A stretch of 64,000 bases of DNA from Planctomycetota bacterium (GCA_016872675.1 VGZG01000004.1:1-64000), one strand, 5' to 3'; numbered from the stretch's first letter, positions 1-8,730 are shown. The notes: generated by a model from the sequence alone, not told the origin. Program-made: numbers and translations.

Positions 1-100
1 CCGTGTAGCCGGCGGCCGTCAGGGTATCGCGCGCCGCCGGATGGATGCTCTCGAGCAGCGCGATGCGGATCTTGTGGCGCGGGTACGACGTGCGGGACAT
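1..100 (-). CDS. serA: D-3-phosphoglycerate dehydrogenase, N-terminal fragment
   Basis: Only the first 33 codons lie in the window; the rest continues beyond base 1. The reading frame starts with ATG and reads MSRTSYPRHKIRIALLESIH followed by PAARDTLTAAGYT. This closely follows the start of bacterial SerA, where the same K-I-(R/K)-x-LLxExxH...AGYT pattern opens the substrate/ACT-type enzyme. SerA oxidises 3-phosphoglycerate in serine synthesis and is known in several bacteria to reduce 2-oxoglutarate to D-2-hydroxyglutarate. That is notable because a D-2-hydroxyglutarate dehydrogenase-like gene lies two genes upstream on the same strand. It was not in the ORF track because it is cut by the window edge. 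Confidence 0.85.
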   Translation of the reverse strand, partial: MSRTSYPRHKIRIALLESIHPAARDTLTAAGYT

Positions 101-156
101 ACGGGGCGCGACGCTACGCGGCGGGCGTCGGTCAGACCAGAGGCGATCGCCGAGCG

Positions 157-1719
157 CTACTTGGCGACAGCGCCGCCAGCCACGGCGGCGACCTCGTCCG
201 CGAACGGCACGGAGCCGCTGCCATCCTTCTTCGTCGGCATGACGGCGCCGCGTTCGCGCAGTAGCGCGCCGAGCTGGTCGGCGAGTGCGCGCACGCGCGC
301 CGGCTCGCGCCGGGACAGGTCGTTCTTCTCGCCGACGTCGGCGACGACGTCGAACAGCTCGAGCCGGCCATCGGCGTGATGGTGGACGAGCTTGTGGTCG
401 CCGACGCGGATCGCGCTCCACGGCGGCTGGCCGGAGTAGTGGTGCGGGTAGTGCCAGACCAACGGCCGCGCCGATGCGCCGGCTGCTGCCCCTTCGCCGC
501 GCAACGCCGGCGCGAAGGACACGCCGTCGACCTGCTGCACGACGCGCCCGTTCCAGTCGACGCCGGCGACGTCGAGCACCGTCGCGAAGACGTCCTCGAC
601 GACGACCGGCTGCGCCACCACGCCGCCCGCCGCCGCCACGCCCGGCCAGCGCGCCAACATCGGCACGCGCACGCCGCCTTCGTACGGCGTCAGCTTGTGG
701 CCGCGCAGCGGCAGGTTGCGCGGGCACTGTGATGGCGAGCCGTTGTCCGACAGGAACAGCACGACGGTGTCCTGCGCGAGGTCGAGGCGATCGAGCGCGT
801 CGAGCACGTCGCCGAGCGAGTGGTCCATGCCTTCGATCATCGACGCGAGCGTCGCCTGGAACGGCGTCATGCCGATCTCGTCGTACTTGGCGCGGAAGCG
901 CGCGTCGTCCTCCCACGGCGAGTGGATCGCATAGTGCGACAGGTGCAGGAAGAACGGCGCGCCATCGCGCGCGGCGCGTTCGAGCTCGGCGATCGCCTCG
1001 CGCGTCAGCGCCTCGGTCAGGTTGACGTCGGTGCCGTGGTACTTGCCGAGGCCCGGCACATCCCAGACGGCGTCGTCCTTGCGCCCCGTCGACGAGTAGT
1101 TGCGCGTCCCTAGATAGCTGCCCGGCGCGCCGGCGGCGTGGCCGGCGACGTTGACGTCGAAGCCGAGCGTTGTCGGATCGGCGCCAGGCGTGCCGATCGC
1201 GCCGAAGTGCGCCTTGCCGACGTGGATCGTGCGGTAGCCCGCGTCGCGCAGCAGCGCCGGCAGCGGCGTCGCCGCCACGGCGCGCGCGTGTGGTCGGGAC
1301 GGCACGGTCATGCCGTTGACGCGCCAATCCGGCGGCAGCAGCGTCGGATGCGCGTTGTCCGGCGACACGTTCTGGCGCAGCGTCCAGTTGGTGACGCCGT
1401 GGCGCGCGACGTTCATGCCGGTCAGCAGCGAGACGCGCGTCGGCGAGCAGACCGCCGAGGCGTACGCCTGCGGGAACTTCACGCCCTGCGCCGCCAAGCG
1501 CTCCATGGCCGGCGTGCGATAGACGCGGTTGAGTTCGCTTGCCTTGGCCTGGAACGGCACCGACGTCTCCTGCGTGCCCATGTCGTCGACGAGGAACACG
1601 ACGACGTTCGGCGGCTTCACCCTCGGCGCAGGGGCGGGTGCTGGCGCGGGCGCGCCGCAGGCGGCAGCGAACACGGCGAACAGGGCGAGGCGGGCGGCGC
1701 CGACGCGGCGAGACGGCAT
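157..1719 (-). CDS. Sulfatase (formylglycine-dependent), lipoprotein
   Basis: A 520-residue arylsulfatase-family enzyme that hydrolyses sulfate esters, probably on polysaccharides. I start it at the ATG giving MPSRRVGAARLALFAVFAAAC, a signal peptide with a lipobox ending at Cys21, instead of at the track start, whose first 280 codons overlap the next gene. The metal-binding VVVFLVDDMG lies near residues 39-48, and the type I sulfatase maturation motif C-S-P-T-R spans 91-95, so Cys91 should become formylglycine. A C-terminal sulfatase subdomain follows. It is probably exported and anchored to a membrane. No sulfatase-maturating enzyme gene is in the window. The substrate cannot be read from sequence; fucoidan would fit the deoxysugar genes at 28-45 kb, but that is a guess. 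Confidence 0.93.
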   Translation of the reverse strand: MPSRRVGAARLALFAVFAAACGAPAPAPAPAPRVKPPNVVVFLVDDMGTQETSVPFQAKASELNRVYRTPAMERLAAQGVKFPQAYASAVCSPTRVSLLTGMNVARHGVTNWTLRQNVSPDNAHPTLLPPDWRVNGMTVPSRPHARAVAATPLPALLRDAGYRTIHVGKAHFGAIGTPGADPTTLGFDVNVAGHAAGAPGSYLGTRNYSSTGRKDDAVWDVPGLGKYHGTDVNLTEALTREAIAELERAARDGAPFFLHLSHYAIHSPWEDDARFRAKYDEIGMTPFQATLASMIEGMDHSLGDVLDALDRLDLAQDTVVLFLSDNGSPSQCPRNLPLRGHKLTPYEGGVRVPMLARWPGVAAAGGVVAQPVVVEDVFATVLDVAGVDWNGRVVQQVDGVSFAPALRGEGAAAGASARPLVWHYPHHYSGQPPWSAIRVGDHKLVHHHADGRLELFDVVADVGEKNDLSRREPARVRALADQLGALLRERGAVMPTKKDGSGSVPFADEVAAVAGGAVAK

Positions 1720-1787
1720 GACGCAAGGGTAGCGAGTCGACCTGGCAAGCCGCCACGGGCACAGCAGCCGCGACGGCGCGCAGCGGC

Positions 1788-3200
1788 TCACGCGCCGTCG
1801 AGGCGCACGGTGCCAAGCCGGTCGCCCGGATCGCAGAAGTCGCCAAGCAGGCCGCACAGGCGCTTGACCAGCGGGTCGGTGTAGGCGTCGTAATAACGCT
1901 GGTTGTGCGGGCCGACGCCGTGCTCGGCCGAGTAGCTGCCGTCGTAACCATTCACCGCGAGTTCGTAGACGCGCGGCTGCAGCGCTGCGACCACGTCGGC
2001 GTACGGCACGCCGACGGCGTCCTCGCGCCACACGAGATTGAGGTGCGTGCCGCCGTCGCCCCAGTGGCCGTAGTCGCACAACCGCACCGCCGGCCAGTCG
2101 GCGGCGAGCAGCGCCTCGACGTCGTCGGTGAAGCGCGGCAGCAGCGAACGCGGCACCGAGATGTCGAACGCCAGCATGCGGCCTTCGCTGCGCAGGCTCT
2201 CGCTGATGTGGTGGCGCATCGCCCAGAACTCGTCGGCTTTGCCAACCAGCACGTCGAGCACGGCGTCGCCGGCGGTCTCCAAGAACGCGCCAAGGCGCGC
2301 TTCGAGGACTGCTTCGAGCGCCAGCGCGTCGGCCGGCAGCGTCGACGCCAGCTCGACCAGCACGGCGTAGCGCGGCAGCTCGGCGAACGGCTTGCGCAGG
2401 TTGGACTGGTGCGCGAACACGGCGGCGAGCGCCTTGTCGCTCATCACTTCGAAGGCGCTGAGCACGTCGCCGAGCTCGCCTTCGAGCGCGCCGAGCAGCG
2501 CCAGCACGGCGTCGCCGTCGCGACAGGCGACCAGCGCGGTCGCGCGCTGCTTGGGCAACGGCGCGCACTGCAGCACCGCCTGCGTCACCACGCCGAACAC
2601 GCCGGTCGTGCCGACGAACAGCTGTTTCGCGTCGAGGCCGGTGTTGTTCTTGCGCAGGCGGTTGGGCAGCGCCAGCACGCGGCCGTCGCCGAGCACGACC
2701 TCGAGGCCGAGCAGGTTGTGGCGCACGTCGCCGTACTTCAAGAGCCGCGTGCCGCCGGTGTTGGTCGCCACCATCGCGCCGATCTGCGGGTCGGCGCCGA
2801 GATCGACGGGGAACCAGAAGCCGTTCTGCGCCAGCCGTTCGTTGAGCTGGCTCAGCAGCACGCCGCCGTCGACGCGCACCGTGCGGCCGCGGACGTCGAC
2901 GTCGACGATCTGGTTGAGCCGTTCGAGCGACAGCACCACCATCGCGCCGCTGGCGTCGGGCGTCGACGCGGCGACGAGGCCGGTGTTGGCGCCCTGCGGC
3001 ACGACGCGGACGCCGTGCCGGCCGCAGACCTGCAGCGCCGTCGCCACCTCGGCGGTCGACGCCGGCCGCACGACACAGCGCGCCGCGCCCTTGCCGTAGC
3101 GCCAGCCGGTCTCGAAGCGCGCGCGGTCGGTCGGGCTCGTCAGCACGCCGCGCTCGCCGAGCGCGGCCAGCAGGTCGTCGATCAGGGCATCAGCGGCCAT
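1788..3200 (-). CDS. FAD-linked oxidase, D-2-hydroxyglutarate dehydrogenase-like
   Basis: A 470-residue VAO/PCMH-type flavoprotein. The FAD-binding domain carries PQGANTGL (residues 68-75) and GAMVATNTGGTR (141-152). The C-terminal FAD-oxidase domain carries YGHWGDGGTHLN (377-388), the metal/substrate His region of this family, and SAEHGVG near 430. Family members oxidise D-2-hydroxyacids (D-lactate, glycolate, D-2-hydroxyglutarate). D-2-hydroxyglutarate is favoured by context: the next gene upstream is an HglS-type enzyme, whose product is D-2-hydroxyglutarate, and serA, a possible second source, is nearby. Electrons probably pass to an electron-transfer flavoprotein or quinone. Length matches bacterial D2HGDH. 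D-lactate dehydrogenase is the main alternative. Confidence 0.85.
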   Translation of the reverse strand: MAADALIDDLLAALGERGVLTSPTDRARFETGWRYGKGAARCVVRPASTAEVATALQVCGRHGVRVVPQGANTGLVAASTPDASGAMVVLSLERLNQIVDVDVRGRTVRVDGGVLLSQLNERLAQNGFWFPVDLGADPQIGAMVATNTGGTRLLKYGDVRHNLLGLEVVLGDGRVLALPNRLRKNNTGLDAKQLFVGTTGVFGVVTQAVLQCAPLPKQRATALVACRDGDAVLALLGALEGELGDVLSAFEVMSDKALAAVFAHQSNLRKPFAELPRYAVLVELASTLPADALALEAVLEARLGAFLETAGDAVLDVLVGKADEFWAMRHHISESLRSEGRMLAFDISVPRSLLPRFTDDVEALLAADWPAVRLCDYGHWGDGGTHLNLVWREDAVGVPYADVVAALQPRVYELAVNGYDGSYSAEHGVGPHNQRYYDAYTDPLVKRLCGLLGDFCDPGDRLGTVRLDGA

Positions 3201-3392
3201 GGCGTGTTCCTACCCGAGCGCGCGCGCGACCGCCACGGCGGTCAGCGGCTCGCGGGTTCGGCGAGGAAGGGCGCGAGAACGAACGTCGTGGCAGGAGCGA
3301 GCTGCGTCATCCCGGATCCTCCGGCGTGCGCGTTCCCGTGGTCGGCGATCCAGCGGACGGCACGCACGCTCGTTGCCGCGGTCGCTCGCCGC

Positions 3393-4406
3393 TCACCGCG
3401 CCGTCGTCATGCCGAAGATCGCCGTGGCGTTGCCGCTGTCGAAGCGCAGGTCGAGCACGCCCGGGGCCTCCTCGGCGCGGCTGATGAATTCGTGGAAGCT
3501 GCCCGGCACCGTGCGCGTCACCAGGCTGCCGTCGGCGTCGACGAACAGGCGTTCGATCCGTGCGGCGCGGAACGCCGTCTGGCGCACGCGGCCGCTGCGG
3601 CTGACCTCGACGTCGGGCTTCACCGGCCGGCCGCGGCGGCGCTGGTCGGCGGCGGTGGCGACGACGTCGTCGACGCGGTCGGTGGCGTGGTTGAAGGCGT
3701 TGCCCTCGGTCGCGACCCACGCCATCTCCGGCGACTCGGCGAGCAGCGCTTCGTAGTCGCTGACGCGCGGCTCCTGATGCTGGCGGTCGAAGCAGCAGAC
3801 GAGGTTGGGCAGCAGCTGGCAGGCGTCGTCGAACGGCAACTCGCCGCGCGCAGAGAGGTCGGCGAGCATCGCCTTGCTGGCGAGCGGCAGCGGATCGCGC
3901 GAGCCGCCGACGACGCGCGCGACGGCACCTTGGAACGCCGGGCTGAAGCGCTCGGGGTGCAGTTCGCTGACGAAGAACTGCGCGATCGCGGTCGGCAGGT
4001 CGCGGTGCGCGAAGGCGCGGCCGGTCATGCCGAGGCGGTCGAGCGGGTAGACGCCGGCGACGGCGAAGCCGAGCGGCTCGAGGATGCGGGCGAACGCGGC
4101 GATGCCGCCGGGCAAGGCGCCGCAGTCGGTCGCGACCGTGCGCAGCGCCCCGTGGTCGAACACCAGCTTGCGGCCGGCGCGGGCGGCGTCGCCGACGTAG
4201 GCCTGCGCCATCGGCACGCGGCGGGTGACGTCCTCGAACAGCAGCATGGTCAGCGCCTGCGCCAGCTCGGCCCGCGCGACCACGCCGCGGCGGGGCTGCA
4301 GCAGGGTCGGGTGCACGGTCAGGACCTCGAACAGGCGCACGGTGCGGGCGGTGCCGACGGTGCGGTCGAGCAGGGCCCAGAGGGCCGTTTCATGAAGGTT
4401 GATCAT
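3393..4406 (-). CDS. hglS: 2-oxoadipate dioxygenase/decarboxylase (HglS, DUF1338 family)
   Basis: A 337-residue DUF1338-family protein. HglS of Pseudomonas putida converts 2-oxoadipate to D-2-hydroxyglutarate with non-haem iron in D-lysine breakdown. The metal and substrate residues known there (His70, Arg74, His226, Glu294) find matching residues here with nearly the same spacing: HGALR gives His85 and Arg89, NAFNH gives His240, and GSFHEF gives Glu306. The protein is shorter than P. putida HglS (about 460 residues), as in the plant-like members of the family. I prefer ATG 4406 over the track's GTG 4469 because the extra N-terminus is not family-like. It is divergent from a LysR gene and lies 192 bp upstream of the D2HGDH-like gene, probably in one transcript. 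Confidence 0.82.
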   Translation of the reverse strand: MINLHETALWALLDRTVGTARTVRLFEVLTVHPTLLQPRRGVVARAELAQALTMLLFEDVTRRVPMAQAYVGDAARAGRKLVFDHGALRTVATDCGALPGGIAAFARILEPLGFAVAGVYPLDRLGMTGRAFAHRDLPTAIAQFFVSELHPERFSPAFQGAVARVVGGSRDPLPLASKAMLADLSARGELPFDDACQLLPNLVCCFDRQHQEPRVSDYEALLAESPEMAWVATEGNAFNHATDRVDDVVATAADQRRRGRPVKPDVEVSRSGRVRQTAFRAARIERLFVDADGSLVTRTVPGSFHEFISRAEEAPGVLDLRFDSGNATAIFGMTTAR

Positions 4407-4517
4407 GGTCAGCAGTACTTCGTGCGTGGCGGCGGCGGGCACACAGCCGTTGTTGCTTCGGCAAAACACTAGGTGAATGACGCAGGAAGGCGAGCTGGGC
4501 GGCCTCGACTTCTCTGC

Positions 4518-4540
4518 ATGAGTTGTTGAGTTATACTCAT
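4518..4540. promoter_or_regulatory. LysR-type operator (T-N11-A dyad) with overlapping divergent -10 elements
   Basis: ATGAGT-N11-ACTCAT is a perfect 6-bp dyad with the classic T-N11-A spacing of LysR boxes. It sits in the hglS/lysR divergent gap and is AT-rich against a 70% GC background. TATACT (4532-4537, plus strand) and TATAAC (4535-4530, minus strand) inside it look like -10 hexamers for each gene. A start about 7 nt after TATACT would fall on the GTG at 4544, so the regulator mRNA may be leaderless. Confidence 0.65.
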
Positions 4541-4543
4541 CAT

Positions 4544-5452
4544 GTGGCCCGAACCCTCCCCACCACCGCCGCCTTGCAAGCCTTCGAGTCGGCGGCCTAC
4601 CACGGCAGCGTCACCGCCGCCGCCCGCGAACTCAGCCTGACCCAGGGCGCGATCAGCCGGCAGATCCAGGCGCTCGAGCAGCGCCTCGGCGTCGAGTTGT
4701 TCCGGCGCGAGCGGCAGCGCATCCGCCTGACCGCCGTCGGCGAGCGCTACCTGCAGCACGTGCGCGGCGCCTTCGACCGGCTGGAGGCAGCGGCGCTGGA
4801 GCTGCGGACGCTGCGCCGCGGCGGCGGCGTGCTGCAGCTCGCCATCCTGCCGACCTACGGCACGCGCTGGCTGATCCCCCGCTTCCCCGGCTTCGTCGCC
4901 GCGCACCCGGACATCGAGGTGCACTTCACCACGCGCCTGCTGCCGTTCGACTTCAGTGGCGCCGACCTCGACGCCGCGATCCACCACGGCGACGCGCACT
5001 GGCCCGGCGCGCAGCTCGACAAGCTGATGGACGAGGACGTCGTGCTGGTGTGCAACGCCGGCTACCGCGACCGGCTCGGCCTGCAACGCCCCGACGACCT
5101 GCGGCGCGCGACGCTGCTGCAGATGGCGACGCGGCCGCACGCCTTCGACGAATGGCTCAAGCAGAGGGGCGCCGCGGGCGTCGACGGCCGCCGCGGCCCG
5201 CGCTTCGAGCACCACCAGATGGTGCTGCAGGCGGCGATCGCCGGGCTCGGCGTCGCCGTGCTGCCGACCTTCGTGTGCGCCGGCGAACTGGCGAACGGCG
5301 AAGTCGTCGAGGCGATCGCCGACAGCAAGCTCGCGACCGGCAAGAGCTACTTCCTGGCGCGACCGGAAGGCCGCGCCGAGCTGCCGGCGCTGACGGCGTT
5401 CCGCCGCTGGCTGCTGGCGGCGCACGGGCAGACGGCGCCGGCCGAAGGGTAG
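4544..5452 (+). CDS. LysR-family transcriptional regulator, GcvA type
   Basis: A 302-residue regulator with an N-terminal winged helix-turn-helix (residues about 5-64, with SVTAAARELSLTQGAISRQI as recognition region) and a C-terminal periplasmic-binding-like effector domain of the GcvA subclass (LAILPTYGTRWLIPRFPGF, DAAIHHGDAHWPG, HHQMVLQAAIAGLGVAVLP). I choose GTG 4544, giving MARTLPTTAALQAFE as in GcvA relatives; the track's TTG 4523 would place the start inside the operator dyad. It is transcribed away from the hglS gene and probably controls it and itself in response to a lysine- or 2-oxoadipate-derived ligand. The ligand is inferred from context only. Confidence 0.9.
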   Translation: MARTLPTTAALQAFESAAYHGSVTAAARELSLTQGAISRQIQALEQRLGVELFRRERQRIRLTAVGERYLQHVRGAFDRLEAAALELRTLRRGGGVLQLAILPTYGTRWLIPRFPGFVAAHPDIEVHFTTRLLPFDFSGADLDAAIHHGDAHWPGAQLDKLMDEDVVLVCNAGYRDRLGLQRPDDLRRATLLQMATRPHAFDEWLKQRGAAGVDGRRGPRFEHHQMVLQAAIAGLGVAVLPTFVCAGELANGEVVEAIADSKLATGKSYFLARPEGRAELPALTAFRRWLLAAHGQTAPAEG

Positions 5453-5464
5453 GGTTGCGCGGCA

Positions 5465-5674
5465 ATGCCCGCCCAAGCCGTCTACCTCGCCACCTTCACC
5501 TTCGGGCGCCTCGATGGCCGGCGCGCGCTCGCGCCGCTCGAGGCGCGGATCGGCGAACGGCGCCTGACCGGCCGCTTCCCGCTGGCGCTCGCGCTGTCCA
5601 GGCTGCTGGTGGAAGCTTCGTTCCGGACGTTCGAGCGCTGGTTCCTGCGCCGCAAGGGCCGCTGGGCCCGCTGA
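5465..5674 (+). CDS. Small hypothetical protein
   Basis: A 69-residue reading frame starting with ATG 12 bp after the LysR gene. It is basic at the C-terminus (FERWFLRRKGRWAR) and has a short hydrophobic stretch (FPLALALSRLLVEA). I recognise no family. It fills a gap between two convincing genes in the same direction, but GC-rich chance ORFs of this length are common here, so it may not be expressed. Confidence 0.35.
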   Translation: MPAQAVYLATFTFGRLDGRRALAPLEARIGERRLTGRFPLALALSRLLVEASFRTFERWFLRRKGRWAR

Positions 5675-5729
5675 AGCTCGCGCGCGCCTCGACCGGACGC
5701 AGCCGCCGCGCTTCTATGGTCGCCCCGCC

Positions 5730-6572
5730 ATGAGGCACGAAGTGCGCAAGATCCCGCCGGCGCCGCGGCTGGTCCGCTGGGGCCCGCTACTAGCGCACCG
5801 CTGGCCGCTGGCGATCACTGGCGCGCTGCTCGTCGTGTGTGGGACGCTGGTCGCGTGGCTGATGTTCCTGCAGTCCGGCGGCAAGCCGTCGGACGCCGCC
5901 CGCCTCGACCAGGGCCCGATCGCCGTCGCCGACGGCACGCTGACGCTGGTCTCGCCACCACGGCTGTTCCCCGACGGCAGCCAGCGCCAGGAGGTGCGCT
6001 ACGAGTTCCGCGTGCGGGGCGTGCGCCTCGTCGGCGGTTGCTTCCTTGCCCCGGGCGAACGCAAGGTCGGCGACGCATGCGCGGTCGAGTACCTGCCTGC
6101 GGACCCCAACCGCAGCCGTGTGCGCGGCGGCACGCTGCACCTGGAGCACGACTGGCTGCGCGCGCGATTCTGGCTCGCCGCCGTGACGCTCCCTGGCGGA
6201 CTGCTCCTGCTTGGCTGGCTGACCGGCGTGTTCCAACTGCGGCAGGTGCTCGTGAACGGCGACGCGGCGATCGGGCTCGTGCACCGCGTGCGCCGCGTCG
6301 GCTGGCTGCTGCCGGAAATGCTGGCGGTCGACTACACCTTCCGCGACCACCACGCGGCGGTGCGCCGCGGCCGCCATTGGGTGCGCGCGCACGGCGAACT
6401 TGGCGCGCGTTTGTTGTGGATGATGGCGGCTGAGCGGTACGAGGAACTGCCCGTGCTGCACGATCGCCGCTTCCCGCACTGGAACCGCATGCTGCTGCCG
6501 CAGGACTTCCTGCCGCATGCGCTGAGCGGCAGCGGCGTCGACTTCGATCTGCCGGCGGGGCCCGCCGCGTGA
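5730..6572 (+). CDS. DUF3592-like two-pass membrane protein
   Basis: A 280-residue membrane protein. A first transmembrane helix (about residues 27-48, WPLAITGALLVVCGTLVAWL) is followed by an extracytoplasmic beta-rich region and a second helix (about 150-170, FWLAAVTLPGGLLLLGWLTG), then a cytosolic C-terminal portion. The arrangement (helix, RYEFRVRG... segment, GD-C-VEYLPADPNRSRV, helix) is that of DUF3592 proteins, whose function is unknown. A TATGGT hexamer sits 9 bp before the ATG. The stop overlaps the GTG start of the helicase gene by 4 bp, so the two are translationally coupled. Confidence 0.75.
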   Translation: MRHEVRKIPPAPRLVRWGPLLAHRWPLAITGALLVVCGTLVAWLMFLQSGGKPSDAARLDQGPIAVADGTLTLVSPPRLFPDGSQRQEVRYEFRVRGVRLVGGCFLAPGERKVGDACAVEYLPADPNRSRVRGGTLHLEHDWLRARFWLAAVTLPGGLLLLGWLTGVFQLRQVLVNGDAAIGLVHRVRRVGWLLPEMLAVDYTFRDHHAAVRRGRHWVRAHGELGARLLWMMAAERYEELPVLHDRRFPHWNRMLLPQDFLPHALSGSGVDFDLPAGPAA

Positions 6573-8527
6573 GCGACCTCGATGTCAACGGCCTGCTCGG
6601 ACCGGAGGGCCCGATCGCGCGCCGGCTGCCGGAGTTCGAGGCGCGGCCGCAGCAGATCGCGCTCGCGAAGGCCGTCGAGACGGCGCTGCGCGAGCGCCGC
6701 CACCTGATCGCCGAGGCCGGCACCGGCACCGGCAAGTCGTTCGCCTACCTGCTGCCGGCGGCCGTGCACGCCGACGCGCACCAGGGCGAGGGCCCGATCG
6801 TGGTGTCGACGCGCACGATCGCGCTGCAGGAACAACTGGAGCACAAGGATCTGCCGTTCCTGCACGCGGTGCTGCCATTCGAGTGGAGTTCGGTGACCGC
6901 GATCGGCCGCAACAACTACGTCTGCCTGCGGCGCATGCACCAGGCCGAGCGCGAGCAGGAACTGCTCGACGACCCGGAGAAGCACGCCCAGTTGCGGCGC
7001 ATCGTCGACTGGTCGCTGGCGACCAAGGAAGGCACACGCCAGGAGCTCGACTTCCAGCCGCTGCCGGAGGTCTGGGAAGCGGTGCAGGCCGAGCACGGCA
7101 ACTGCCTGAACCGCGCCTGCAAGCACTACGACCACTGCCACTGGCAGCGCGCGCGCCGACGCATGCAGACGGCGCAGGTGCTGATCGTCAACCACGCGCT
7201 GTACTTCGCCGATCTAGCGTTGCGCATCGCCGGCGCGTCGTACCTGCCGCCGCATCGCGTCGTGATCTTCGACGAGGCGCACCACCTCGAACGCACCGCC
7301 ACCGAAAGCCTCGGCCTGCGCATCAGCCGCTCGACCGTCGGCTGGCACCTGCGCCGCCTGCACGGCCGCCGCAACGCCCGCAGCCTGCTGGCGCGCCACG
7401 GCACTCAGGCGGCGATGCTGTTGTGGGAGGAAGCGCACCAACACAGCGAGTCGTTCTTCACCGACCTCGACGACCGGCTGCAGCGCGGTGGCAAGGAAGA
7501 GGGCCTGCCGCTGCACGAGGAAGCGATCGAGGAGCCGCTGTCGCCGGCGCTGCGCGCGCTGAGCATGGAGCTCGGCCAGTCGGCTGTGCGCGCGACGGCA
7601 GTCGACGCACAGATGGAGCTGCAGGCGCGCGCCAACGGCCTCGATGCGCTGTGCGCGACGCTGCGCGCGCTGTGCACGCACAACCCGGAGTCGCCAACAC
7701 CGCTGGTGCGCTGGATCGAGCCGGGCCGGCACGGCGCGCAACTGTGCGGCGCGCCGCTCGACGTGTCGGCGGCGCTGCGCCAGCACCTGTTCACCAACGG
7801 TCCGACGGCGATCCTGACCTCGGCGACGCTCGGCGTGCCCGACGACGGCGAGTTCCGCTGGCTGCGCCAGCAGCTCGGCATCGACAAGGCCGACACGCTG
7901 CGCGTCGGCTCGCCGTTCGACTACGACCGCGCGGTGCAGATGGCGATCCCGGAGGCGATGCCCGATCCGAGCGACGCGACGGCGTACCGCGCCGCGGTGG
8001 TCGAGCAGTGCGAGCGGCACGTGCTGGCGAATGGCGGCCGCGCGCTGATCCTGTGCACCTCGTGGGATCTCGTGCGCGGGGTCGCCGCGCACCTGCGGCC
8101 GGCGTTGGCCATGGCAGGCATCGAACTGCTGGTGCAGGGCGAAGGGCCGCTGCAGAAGCTGCTGGAGCGCAAGCGCGCCGAGCCGACCTCGGTGCTGATC
8201 GGCACCGACACGCTGTGGGAAGGCATCGACCTGCGCGGCGACGCGCTGACGCTGGTGATCATCGCCAAGCTGCCGTTCGCGAGCCCCGGGCACCCGCTGG
8301 TGCAGGCGCGGTTGGCGCTGATCAAGCAGCAGGGGCGCGATCCATTCGGGGAGCATTCGCTGCCCGAGGCGATCCTGAAGTTCCGGCAGGGCTTCGGACG
8401 GTTGATCCGCAGCGCGCAGGACCGCGGCAAGGTCGTGGTGCTCGACCCGCGGGTGCGGACGAAGGGGTATGGGCGGAAGTTCCTCGCGGCGCTGCCGTTC
8501 TCGGAGGGGCACGATCCGACGGGCTGA
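6569..8527 (+). CDS. dinG: DinG-family ATP-dependent DNA helicase
   Basis: A 652-residue superfamily 2 helicase of the XPD/DinG type. Walker A is AGTGTGKS (near 50-57), the Walker B box is DEAHH (near 234), and the C-terminal half carries GTDTLWEGIDLRGD and QGFGRLIRS motifs. Four cysteines between motifs Ia and II (VCLRR, then GNCLNRAC and DHC) are spaced as in the [4Fe-4S] cluster of DinG and YoaA. These enzymes unwind 5'-tailed duplexes, D-loops and R-loops in DNA repair. It begins with GTG overlapping the upstream membrane-protein stop. YoaA is the closest alternative name. Confidence 0.92.
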   Translation: MSDLDVNGLLGPEGPIARRLPEFEARPQQIALAKAVETALRERRHLIAEAGTGTGKSFAYLLPAAVHADAHQGEGPIVVSTRTIALQEQLEHKDLPFLHAVLPFEWSSVTAIGRNNYVCLRRMHQAEREQELLDDPEKHAQLRRIVDWSLATKEGTRQELDFQPLPEVWEAVQAEHGNCLNRACKHYDHCHWQRARRRMQTAQVLIVNHALYFADLALRIAGASYLPPHRVVIFDEAHHLERTATESLGLRISRSTVGWHLRRLHGRRNARSLLARHGTQAAMLLWEEAHQHSESFFTDLDDRLQRGGKEEGLPLHEEAIEEPLSPALRALSMELGQSAVRATAVDAQMELQARANGLDALCATLRALCTHNPESPTPLVRWIEPGRHGAQLCGAPLDVSAALRQHLFTNGPTAILTSATLGVPDDGEFRWLRQQLGIDKADTLRVGSPFDYDRAVQMAIPEAMPDPSDATAYRAAVVEQCERHVLANGGRALILCTSWDLVRGVAAHLRPALAMAGIELLVQGEGPLQKLLERKRAEPTSVLIGTDTLWEGIDLRGDALTLVIIAKLPFASPGHPLVQARLALIKQQGRDPFGEHSLPEAILKFRQGFGRLIRSAQDRGKVVVLDPRVRTKGYGRKFLAALPFSEGHDPTG

Positions 8528-8566
8528 AGGACGCTCCGGATCGGCGAGCGCGTCGGGGGGTCTGTG

Positions 8567-8596
8567 GCGCTCCAACTTGGAACGCTGGTCGACGCG
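8567..8596. repeat. Dispersed repeat, copy 1
   Basis: GCGCTCCAACTTGGAACGCT plus GGTCGACGCG. It is centred on the near-palindrome TCCAA-C-TTGGA and differs from copy 2 at one base over 30 bp. Confidence 0.8.
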
Positions 8597-8604
8597 TGTC
8601 CATC

Positions 8605-8634
8605 GCGCTCCAACTTGGAACGCTAGTCGACGCG
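8605..8634. repeat. Dispersed repeat, copy 2
   Basis: Second 30-bp copy, 38 bp downstream of the first in the same orientation, with AGTCGACGCG in place of GGTCGACGCG. The two are separated by TGTCCATC. Confidence 0.8.
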
Positions 8635-8730
8635 ACTTCCGTTCCCTGTCCCTCCCAGCCCTTCAACGCCCTAGCCGCTGCGGTTGGCGTCGCCGTTGCG
8701 CCCAAGAGGCATCTGACCCCGTGTCCAAAC

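Noticed and set aside
1720-2568. N-terminal 280 codons of the 803-residue sulfatase ORF
   Set aside because: They overlap the FAD-oxidase gene in another frame, are Arg/Ala-rich, and precede a clear lipoprotein signal peptide.
1905-4472. Plus-strand ORF of 855 codons
   Set aside because: Composition is that of an antisense frame of GC-rich genes; the opposite strand encodes D2HGDH-like and HglS-like proteins.
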